Positions 9,054 through 15,596 of a stretch of DNA of 64,000 nucleotides are shown here, piece by piece (position 1 is the first letter of the stretch; the number at the start of each line of letters is the position of its first letter). Location of the stretch: NCBI GenBank assembly GCA_963739345.1, contig CAVUAA010000001.1, positions 372,001 to 436,000 on the forward strand. Direction: 5' to 3'. Under the pieces are notes generated by a model that was given only the letters and a program-made list of their open reading frames with translations, searched no databases and was not told the origin of the DNA. The position numbers and the translations under genes were made by a program. The stretch is from CAVUAA01 sp963739345 (GTDB taxonomy: Bacteria > Chlamydiota > Chlamydiia > Chlamydiales > JAFEGQ01).

Positions 9054-9473
9054 ATGACTCAACCGACCCATCCCACAGTAGGGCCCACAGTTGGCGACCT
9101 GTTTCGGCAGCGGCGCTCAGAAATGGGCCACTCACTGAAAGAGGCGGAAAACGCCACCTCGATACGGATGTCTTTTCTCCAGGCGATTGAAGAGGGAAGG
9201 ATTGCCGAGATGATCAGTCCTGTCTACGCCAAAGGTTTTACAAAACAATACGCTCTCTTTCTTGGGTTAGATGGCGATCAGTTGGTCCGCGAAAATCCAG
9301 CCGCCTTTCGTCCCCCCGAGAAGCAAGAATTTTCCTATGGCATTGGCACCCTTGAGCGGAGAGGCTCTCCCGGAGGCGGTGTCAAGTGGGTCCCCAACCT
9401 AATCTGGGTGGGCGCATCGGTGTTGGTCCTTCTCGCCGGTTGGTACTTTGGCAAGACGTTAGGTGTTTTCTAG
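9054..9473 (+). CDS. rodZ: short RodZ-like cytoskeletal protein (HTH + one membrane helix)
   Basis: A 139-residue protein with an N-terminal HTH_25-type helix-turn-helix domain (about residues 12-80: VGDLFRQRRSEMGHSLKEAE then ATSIRMSFLQAIEEGR). A linker with positive charge and one membrane helix follow (VPNLIWVGASVLVLLAGWYFG, residues 112-132). It has no periplasmic domain. Chlamydial RodZ is known to be truncated in this way and binds MreB in the division machinery. A Shine-Dalgarno GGAGG (9041-9045) is eight bases before the ATG. Its end overlaps the next gene by 11 bases. Confidence 0.85.
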   Translation: MTQPTHPTVGPTVGDLFRQRRSEMGHSLKEAENATSIRMSFLQAIEEGRIAEMISPVYAKGFTKQYALFLGLDGDQLVRENPAAFRPPEKQEFSYGIGTLERRGSPGGGVKWVPNLIWVGASVLVLLAGWYFGKTLGVF

Positions 9474-10230
9474 CTTTTTTGATTGGCTCTCAGTGGTAGC
9501 TCGCGGCTTTCTTCTCGGAGGAGCTGCTCTTGTTCCCGGACTCTCGGGCGGCACCGTTGCCCTCATCATCGGCTTCTATGAGCGGCTGATCAACGGCCTT
9601 CGCCAACTCCAACTCGTCTTCCTCTTTACCGTTGCCGCCGGCGCCCTTCTCGCTCTCGCCCTCCTCTCTCCTGCCATCCACTTCCTTCTCGGCCACGAGC
9701 CTCACGCCTCCACCCTCCTCGCCATCTTCTGCGGCTTCATCCTCGGCTCCGCCTACCTCCTCGGTCGACAGGTGGGGGATTGGACCCCATCCCGTTCCGT
9801 CCTCGTCGTCTTCGGCGCCGCCCTCGGCTTTGCCCTCTCCGGCGGTATTCTCCTCCAGCTCCCCCTCTTTTTCGCCGGCATGATCGCCGCCGGCGCTCTT
9901 CTCCTCCCGGGCATCTCGGGCGCCTACCTCCTCACTGCCACCGGCCACTACACCGACGGCATCGCCCACCTCACCAATTGGAGTCCAGAGGGGCTCGTCT
10001 GGCTCGCCACCTGTGGTAGCGGCCTCCTCCTTGGCCTCCTCGCCTTCTCCCACCTCATCGGTCTCCTTCTCAACCGCTTTCGCGATACCGCCCTCGCCCT
10101 CCTCCTCGGCCTCATGCTCGGCGGCCTCCGCGCCTCCTGGCCCACCACCTCCGCCCCCGCCCTCATCTGCATGGTCGTCGCTTGTCTTGTGGTTGTACTC
10201 TTGGAGCGGATCGCCTATGCCCGCGCCTGA
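9463..10230 (+). CDS. DUF368 family membrane protein
   Basis: The GTG at 9463 gives a 255-residue protein with about seven to eight hydrophobic helices. The signature GAALVPGLSGGTVALIIGFYERLI near the N-terminus and its second-half echo LLLPGISGAYLLTATGHY mark the DUF368 family. This family is related to DedA-like transporters, and some members were linked to polyprenyl-phosphate recycling. The start lies inside rodZ and the end overlaps the following gene, so the three are probably one operon. The gene is very rich in C at third positions, which produces long false open frames on both strands. Confidence 0.88.
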   Translation: MFSSFFDWLSVVARGFLLGGAALVPGLSGGTVALIIGFYERLINGLRQLQLVFLFTVAAGALLALALLSPAIHFLLGHEPHASTLLAIFCGFILGSAYLLGRQVGDWTPSRSVLVVFGAALGFALSGGILLQLPLFFAGMIAAGALLLPGISGAYLLTATGHYTDGIAHLTNWSPEGLVWLATCGSGLLLGLLAFSHLIGLLLNRFRDTALALLLGLMLGGLRASWPTTSAPALICMVVACLVVVLLERIAYARA

Positions 10231-11329
10231 GATTGTTTGTCTTTTAAATGGTGCTACTGACGTCCCCCTCGACGACTTAGGGGGCGCCACTCCCCTCCAA
10301 AAATCATCTCATCCCACACTCGACCGACTTGCCGGAGAGGGGAGTGCTCTGCGCATTGCCCCGCCCCCTTTTGGCGGCCATGAAACCTCCCTCCTCACCC
10401 TCCTTGGCATCCACGACGGGATCGAGAGCGCCGCCTGCGGCCCTCTCATTGCCGCCGCACAAGGCATAGCCCTCGGACCCAACCAGCGCGCCTATTCCGT
10501 CCAGCTCGCCTCCGCCGGCGACGGGACCATCGTCAGCCTCTCCGACAGACTTGTCAGTAACAGCGAAGGGCGGGCGCTCTGTCATGCCCTCACGGCCACA
10601 CTCTCTAATGAGGGATGCAACTTCATCCACGTTGACGGCCCCCACGCCGTCATGATCACCGATCACCCCGCATTCCACAAGCCCACCGCCCGCCATCTCG
10701 GCCCCGCAGACGTCGTCGGCCGCCCCTGGCACAAAGTGCTTCCCAAGGGCGTCGACAAAAAGCCCGCCCGCCGCCTTCTCCAACGGGCACACGAAATACT
10801 TGCCCACCACGAAGTGAACCAGATGCGCTCAGAGCTCGAAGAGGAGCCCATCAACGCCCTTGTCCTGTCCGAGGGTGGTGGCCGCCCCCAATGGCACCCC
10901 CTTCTCTACACCGACACCATGCTCCACACCTTCAACCACGCCCTCATCGGCGTCGCCAAATCGTGCGGCATCCCTCTCTGGCGCCTCCCCCGTCCTGACG
11001 CCAAATTTGGCCTCATCCAAACCATCCTTGGCGGCCTCGACCACGCCATGAGCCAATGTACACGGCTCTTCATTGACATTCCTTACCTCTGGGATGCCAC
11101 CGTCCGCGGAGACCTGCTTGAAAAAGTAAAAACCATTGAGTGGCTCGACCGCCACCTCATTGCCCCCCTCTTCGACTACTGCTGGGCCCGCTCGATTCGG
11201 CTCACTGTGATGCCATTGCGCCGCACCAACATCCGCCGCGGCGCAGTGACCCCCGGCTGGGTCCCATGCGCCACCTATCCCGCCACCCAACCCACCCACG
11301 CTCAGCGCTTTGAAGAGAGCGCCTTTTAG
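10217..11329 (+). CDS. cofactor-independent phosphoglycerate mutase homologue (ApgM-like), catalytic residues not conserved
   Basis: The 370-residue protein from the ATG at 10217 follows the layout of archaeal-type phosphoglycerate mutase: NGATDVPLDDLGGATPL, HPTLDRLAGEG, a LLTLLGIHDG block, HEILAHHEVNQMR, and a RFEESAF tail. Active enzymes need two metal ions and a serine nucleophile. Here the first DG is NG (Asn11), the GSDxA-type serine site reads GGHETS (53-58), the DExGHxGD motif reads WDATVRGD (292-299), and the DHSTP motif reads PLRRTN (334-338). These changes make catalysis unlikely. An open frame extends further upstream, but that is the shadow of the DUF368 gene. Confidence 0.72.
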   Translation: MPAPEIVCLLNGATDVPLDDLGGATPLQKSSHPTLDRLAGEGSALRIAPPPFGGHETSLLTLLGIHDGIESAACGPLIAAAQGIALGPNQRAYSVQLASAGDGTIVSLSDRLVSNSEGRALCHALTATLSNEGCNFIHVDGPHAVMITDHPAFHKPTARHLGPADVVGRPWHKVLPKGVDKKPARRLLQRAHEILAHHEVNQMRSELEEEPINALVLSEGGGRPQWHPLLYTDTMLHTFNHALIGVAKSCGIPLWRLPRPDAKFGLIQTILGGLDHAMSQCTRLFIDIPYLWDATVRGDLLEKVKTIEWLDRHLIAPLFDYCWARSIRLTVMPLRRTNIRRGAVTPGWVPCATYPATQPTHAQRFEESAF

Positions 11330-11347
11330 CCCTCTTAATCTCAGGTC

Positions 11348-11376
11348 TTGACAGGAGAGAGGTCTCGTAGTACAGT
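11348..11376 (+). promoter_or_regulatory. putative housekeeping promoter of the second AAA ATPase
   Basis: TTGACA (11348-11353), a perfect -35, and TACAGT (11371-11376) are 17 bases apart. The ATG of the AAA ATPase follows 27 bases after the -10. This gives the gene a transcription unit of its own within a run of plus-strand genes. Confidence 0.5.
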
Positions 11377-11403
11377 TCGAGTGATTGGACGATTATTCGG
11401 AGT

Positions 11404-12738
11404 ATGATGATGTACGAGGAGCTTCTAGCCCAGCAGAACCTACACTGGACCGGAGAGCATTATGACTCGTGGGTGGAGAGGAGTTGCTTTGAGACTCTTG
11501 TTTCCTACCTAGAGAGTGGGCAGGTGGTTGCGATCACCGGCGTCCGTCGATCGGGAAAAAGCACTCTGGTGCGACAGCTGATCGATTTCCTCGTTCGTGA
11601 GCAGGGGGTCCCGGCCGATAACATCCTCTTCGCTAATTTGGAGCATCCCTATCTCAGTCCCTACCGTGAAGAGGTGGCCGGATTGCAACGGCTGTACGAA
11701 GAGTACCTCACAATGAGGCAACCCGAAGGGTTGATCTATCTCTTTTTGGACGAGGTGCAGTTTTTTCGCGATTGGCCCATTTTCGTCAAAGCGCACCACG
11801 AAACTGGAAAGGTTCGCTTTGTGGTCACGGGATCCAATGCGGCCATGCTGTCGTCCGACATGGTGACCCTTCTTTCAGGCCGCAGTCTGCCTCTGGAAGT
11901 CTTTCCTTTTTCCCTACGCGAATTGGCGAGGAACCGTGGGATCGACATTGAGAACACCGCCGTTGTTGCACGCGTAGTGCCTGCCCTACGGCACCTGTTC
12001 GAGCAGCTTCTTGAATATGGTGGATTCCCAACGGTCGCTGCAGATGGGCCGAGCCCCTTAGCATACGAAATCCTAGGGGCTCATGCGCGCACAGTGCTTC
12101 TTCAGGATGTGGCCCCACGCCTCGGAGTCCGCAAACCGGCCGACCTAGAACAGCTCTATGTCTATCTTGTTTCTAACATTGGCAAACTTTTTTCCTACGC
12201 AGGACTCAGCAAGCTCTTTGATCTGTCCGATAAGAGCATCAAAGAGTACCTGGGCGCTTTTGGCGACGCCTACCTCCTCTACGAGCTTGATCTTTTTGCC
12301 TACTCTCTCAAGAAACAAGTGCGTAGTCCCAAGAAGATCTATGCGATCGATACTGGCCAGGCGAACGCCATGGGCTTTAAGTTCTCCGCCAATCGGGGAA
12401 GGCTCCTCGAAAATCTCATCTTTGTTGACCTCAAGCGACTAGGGTTCGATGTCTACTACTACCACACTCGCTCAGGCCGCGAAGTTGATTTTGTGGTTAA
12501 ACGGGGGACTGATCTCTCCCTCGTCCAAGTGACTTGGGATATCAACGATCCGGAAGCACGCGAGCGGGAGCTCACAGCCCTGCATGAAGCCATGACGGAA
12601 CTCAATTGCAGCAACGCCATCCTGATCGTTGCCGAACGCCCTCTTTCTAATGTGATCGTTGACCCTTCGATCACCCTCCTCGCTGCTCACCATTTTCTCA
12701 TTCAAACACCCGCCGAGCGAAAACGCCTCCTCTTCTAA
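11404..12738 (+). CDS. AAA ATPase with DUF4143 C-terminal domain (second copy)
   Basis: A 444-residue member of the same broad family as the gene at 4332. Walker A is GVRRSGKSTLV (about residues 45-55), Walker B is IYLFLDEVQFF, and VVTGSNAAML follows. The C-terminal part has SGREVDFVVKRG and LVQVTWD, the DUF4143 nuclease-like core. The two proteins share motifs but little else by eye, so they were probably acquired separately. A short hairpin spans its stop codon. Flanking sequence on both sides ends in a similar coding tail (see 12835-13032), which suggests the gene was inserted. Confidence 0.85.
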   Translation: MMMYEELLAQQNLHWTGEHYDSWVERSCFETLVSYLESGQVVAITGVRRSGKSTLVRQLIDFLVREQGVPADNILFANLEHPYLSPYREEVAGLQRLYEEYLTMRQPEGLIYLFLDEVQFFRDWPIFVKAHHETGKVRFVVTGSNAAMLSSDMVTLLSGRSLPLEVFPFSLRELARNRGIDIENTAVVARVVPALRHLFEQLLEYGGFPTVAADGPSPLAYEILGAHARTVLLQDVAPRLGVRKPADLEQLYVYLVSNIGKLFSYAGLSKLFDLSDKSIKEYLGAFGDAYLLYELDLFAYSLKKQVRSPKKIYAIDTGQANAMGFKFSANRGRLLENLIFVDLKRLGFDVYYYHTRSGREVDFVVKRGTDLSLVQVTWDINDPEARERELTALHEAMTELNCSNAILIVAERPLSNVIVDPSITLLAAHHFLIQTPAERKRLLF

Positions 12739-12751
12739 AAGGAGGCATTTT
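12725..12751 (+). terminator. weak hairpin terminator at the end of the AAA ATPase
   Basis: GCCTCCT (12725-12731) pairs with AGGAGGC (12740-12746) and is followed by ATTTTA. The stem is only seven pairs and the T run is short. It overlaps the stop codon of the AAA ATPase. Confidence 0.35.
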
Positions 12752-12834
12752 AGGAATGCAAAAGGTCAAAAATGGTCGAAAAATGGCGATTTGTGGGGAA
12801 AAAATGGACCTAAGATGAGGTCGTATCCGGTACA

Positions 12835-13032
12835 ATGCGAATTCCGGGCTATAATCAACGGCCTCAAGCTGGGTCGTGGGACTTAAACCGTCCGTCGGGT
12901 CGCCTGGCCGCCGTCGCAGCAAATGATGGTGCCGTGGATGCCAGAGGCGGCCCCGCTCTTTCCACCCGGGGGCTGCTATGCGAGGGGCCTTGCGCGACCT
13001 ACGCCCACCGCTTCGAAGAAGAGGCGTTTTGA
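12835..13032 (+). pseudogene. possible 3' relic of a second phosphoglycerate-mutase-like gene
   Basis: A 65-codon open frame whose last residues CATY-AHRFEEEAF closely echo the tail CATY-(gap)-HAQRFEESAF of the gene ending at 11329. The DNA of the two tails is also similar but diverged. Upstream of the tail I see no match to the mutase in any frame. It is best read as the remaining end of a duplicated copy, or of the original gene end left behind when the ATPase block came in. It could instead be chance. Confidence 0.35.
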
Positions 13033-13037
13033 GGCGA

Positions 13038-13529
13038 CTAGTCGCCTGGGTTATCCCACAAAGGTCTTACATCGCTAGGAGCGAACTGGCTCAGGTATTT
13101 TCCGTATACAACCGTATTGGGAGACTGGCGTAGTACCGGACAGGCAAATTTGTATAACATCTCTCGGATCACGTGGATGGCTAACGAACCAAATAGGACT
13201 GAGTAGGTAGCTAGTGGTATAGACTCGCGGTCAATTTTGACTTGCACGACTGAGAGGTACAGGGCCACGAGAGCACAGGAGGTCCGGAAATTATCAGGCA
13301 CCACCACCTGTGCCAGCCGCTTCCACATTGGTGGCAAGGTCTCGACACGACGTTCATACTTGTGCCTGACCGCGACCCGTTGTGCTTCCAGTGGAAAACC
13401 ATCTAGATCTCGGGGAAAGAGCCTGTTTAGAGCTATCGGCAATAGCCATGCAACTCCGGTGAAGGCCAGAATGGATCGATGAGTCCTTGAGAGTAACGGT
13501 AGCTCATTAGGCTTTGTAACAGATTCCAT
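13038..13529 (-). CDS. hypothetical membrane protein
   Basis: A 163-residue protein with no family I recognise. Hydrophobic segments lie near residues 20-40 (ILAFTGVAWLLPIALNRLF), 84-97 (CALVALYLSVVQV) and 107-122 (YSVLFGSLAIHVIREM), separated by basic loops. There is no signal peptide cleavage site. The base composition is visibly more AT-rich than the surrounding genes, which fits an accessory origin. The gene stands alone between a relic and another unknown gene. Confidence 0.5.
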   Translation of the reverse strand: MESVTKPNELPLLSRTHRSILAFTGVAWLLPIALNRLFPRDLDGFPLEAQRVAVRHKYERRVETLPPMWKRLAQVVVPDNFRTSCALVALYLSVVQVKIDRESIPLATYSVLFGSLAIHVIREMLYKFACPVLRQSPNTVVYGKYLSQFAPSDVRPLWDNPGD

Positions 13530-13602
13530 ACAACCTCTCCTACTTCACATAAACCTTACAGTCGATCACTTTACAAGTCAACCGAATCAAAACCGGGGCG
13601 AC

Positions 13603-13929
13603 CTAGTTTAGCGGAATGCCAAGCTGGGTCATTTCATCTTCAATTTTCCGCTGTGCGTTCGTGTCGATCACCAGATTTGCCCAGTCGATGGGCTGGTCTG
13701 TCGTCGGATGATTCATGTTATTGCGATGTAGGAGCAGCACCATGGAAAGGTCAACATAGTAGTCCACTTTGCCTGCGCGTAGATTAACGGGGAATCGGCA
13801 GGGCACATCATTAATATTACAATTGTATCGATCGAACACCTCGTTATCCTCGAATGCATTCGGCACAAAGTTGTAGTTACCGATATTTGGGGGGACCGTT
13901 AGACCCAGATTGCTACCCTGATTTGCCAC
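13603..13929 (-). CDS. hypothetical protein whose start lies in a palindromic repeat
   Basis: A 108-residue product with no recognised domain. It is polar, rich in Asn and Asp, with one short hydrophobic stretch (VDLSMVLLLHR). Residues 3-9 (NQGSNLG) are encoded by a 17-base unit (13902-13918) found again at 14035-14051 and inverted near 14184-14200. The original start of this gene may therefore have been replaced by repeat DNA, and the true start may be internal. It could be a broken gene. I cannot infer a function. Confidence 0.4.
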   Translation of the reverse strand: MANQGSNLGLTVPPNIGNYNFVPNAFEDNEVFDRYNCNINDVPCRFPVNLRAGKVDYYVDLSMVLLLHRNNMNHPTTDQPIDWANLVIDTNAQRKIEDEMTQLGIPLN

Positions 13930-14200
13930 AGGACTTCAGTGTTGTGCTTAGATGTCGCGTAGCAGCTCGCCGGCAAGGGTACTCCCTTGCCAAGAGCTGA
14001 TACGTGGCAGATGAGTGCAACACTGAAGTCCTCTGACCCAGATTGCTACCCAATGGCGTCAACTTAAGGGATTCGTAGCTGATGCCGCACGGGTCTGGCC
14101 TGATCAAAGTGTCAACTCACCGCAGGGGATGTTATCACTTTGTCAGGCCAGACCCTACGTGTTTTGCTTAAGTTGACGCCATTGGGTAGCAATCTGGGTT
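13902..14200. repeat. nested palindromic repeats, no gene
   Basis: Two palindromes lie side by side. The first spans 13930-14032, with perfect 15-bp outer arms (13930-13944 and 14018-14032) and an imperfect inner stem. The second spans 14036-14199, with perfect 33-bp arms (14036-14068 and 14167-14199) and an imperfect inner stem around the GGTCTGGCCTGA / TCAGGCCAGACC pair. The 17-base unit at 13902-13918 recurs at 14035-14051. This looks like small non-autonomous elements inserted next to each other. No coding function is apparent. Confidence 0.85.
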
Positions 14201-14375
14201 AAAGGCGCAACCATGCCTGATACGCATTGCCGGATGGGTATCCAAGCGGTGTTTCGTGGGTGGACGGTGTTTGATGTGCCGATCCCGCACTCTTGGTTGT
14301 CAAGTTAAAACTTCATGCGACAGCCCTGCCTAGAGCGGCTGGTGTTGGGTGAGGAGCGAAGCGACAATGTAAGCG
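14201..14375. other. non-coding stretch without recognised features
   Basis: The bases between the palindromes and the aldolase stop hold only a 31-codon open frame from 14214, with no ribosome-binding site and no recognised product. It may be decayed coding sequence. I see no RNA gene, promoter or terminator here. Confidence 0.5.
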
Positions 14376-15515
14376 TCATTGGGGAGGAGAAGTTAGTGGT
14401 TCGGGTCGCAGGTAGGGGTGGGCAGCAGCCGATTCACGGGTGATGGCGCGGGGGACGGCGGCTGGGCCGTAGGTGCCGTCGTGGTAGCGGGCGGCCATCT
14501 CGAGGAGGGTGGTGTGGGGGACTTTGTCGCCCCAGCCAGCTTGACCAAATTCGGTCATCCGCGCTTCGCACACTTTTTGCATGGCGTCGCGGGCGGGATT
14601 GAGGTAGCCGCGGGGGTCGAAGTTGGCGGGGTCGTTTTGGAAGGCAGTGCGGATAGCACCGGTGATGGCAAGTCGATTGTCGGTGTCGACGTTTACTTTG
14701 CGCACACCTGCTTTGATGCCACGCTGGATGGCGTGGACGGGGACGCCGTAGGTCTCCTTCATCTTGCCGCCGTGGGAGTTGATGATCTCGAGGAGATCTT
14801 GGGGGACGGAGCTACTTCCGTGCATGACGAGGTGGCATTTGGGGAGCCGTTGGTGGATCTCTTCAATGCGTTTGATAGAGAGAACATCTTCGCCCGGAGG
14901 GCGGGTGAACTTGTAGGCGCCGTGAGAGGTGCCGACGGCGACGGCGAGGGCGTCAACGCCGGTGCGGGCGACGAAGTCGGCCGCTTGGTCGGGGTCGGTG
15001 AGGAGCTGCTCGATGGTCAGTTTGCCTTCGGCGCCGTGGCCATCTTCTTTTTCGCCGCCAAGGGTCTCGAGGGAGCCTAGGACGCCAAGCTCGCCTTCAA
15101 CGGAGACGCCGAGGGCGTGGGCGTAGTCGACGACGGCGCGAGTGACGGCGACGTTGTATTCGTAGGTAGAGGGGGTCTTGCCGTCGGCCTCGAGCGAGCC
15201 ATCCATCATGACGCTTGTGAAGCCCTGCTTGATGGCGCTGAGGCAGGTCTCTGGGCTGTTGCCGTGGTCTTGGTGCATGACGATGGGGATTTCGGGGTAG
15301 AGCTCGGCGGCAGCGAGAATGAGGTGGCGGAGGTAGGCGTCTTCGGCATATTTGCGGGCGCCGCGAGAGGCTTGGATGATGACGGGGCTGTTGGTTTTGC
15401 GGGCAGCCCGCATGATCGATTGAATCTGCTCCATGTTGTTCACATTGAGGGCGACGCAGCCGAAGTCGTTTTTGGCGGCAAAGTCGAGTAGAGGACGCAT
15501 AGGAATGAGTGGCAT
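14376..15515 (-). CDS. fba: class II fructose-bisphosphate aldolase
   Basis: The zinc-dependent aldolase splits fructose-1,6-bisphosphate into DHAP and glyceraldehyde-3-phosphate. From the ATG at 15515, preceded by AAGGAGAT, the product is 379 residues. Zinc and active-site motifs are in order: PIVMHQDHGNSPE, SVEGELGVLGSLETLGG, ALAVAVGTSHGAYKF, LVMHGSSSVP and VRKVNVDTDNRLA. The length and the GSLETLGG insertion fit the longer class II group (Calvin-cycle subtype). Chlamydiaceae are known for a different, class I DhnA-type aldolase. The frame continues upstream without a stop, but that is the shadow of the next gene. Confidence 0.93.
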   Translation of the reverse strand: MPLIPMRPLLDFAAKNDFGCVALNVNNMEQIQSIMRAARKTNSPVIIQASRGARKYAEDAYLRHLILAAAELYPEIPIVMHQDHGNSPETCLSAIKQGFTSVMMDGSLEADGKTPSTYEYNVAVTRAVVDYAHALGVSVEGELGVLGSLETLGGEKEDGHGAEGKLTIEQLLTDPDQAADFVARTGVDALAVAVGTSHGAYKFTRPPGEDVLSIKRIEEIHQRLPKCHLVMHGSSSVPQDLLEIINSHGGKMKETYGVPVHAIQRGIKAGVRKVNVDTDNRLAITGAIRTAFQNDPANFDPRGYLNPARDAMQKVCEARMTEFGQAGWGDKVPHTTLLEMAARYHDGTYGPAAVPRAITRESAAAHPYLRPEPLTSPPQ

Positions 15516-15596
15516 AATTGGATCTCCTTGTTTTGCACAGCTATAACATGAAATGGGGGTGGCGGGAAAGGGATTGTTCCGTGTAGGGTGGTCGCC

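Noticed and set aside
10013..10216. Upstream extension of the mutase-like frame
   Set aside because: These codons are the out-of-frame shadow of the C-biased DUF368 gene, with a low-complexity Ser/Pro-rich product. The family begins at the ATG at 10217.
9490..10290. Long minus-strand open frame opposite the DUF368 gene
   Set aside because: The product is Glu/Gly repeats caused by strong third-position C on the plus strand; no start signal and no domain.
4332..12738. The two AAA ATPases as parts of a defence island
   Set aside because: No restriction, toxin-antitoxin or other defence genes are beside either one, and the DUF4143 family has no settled role.
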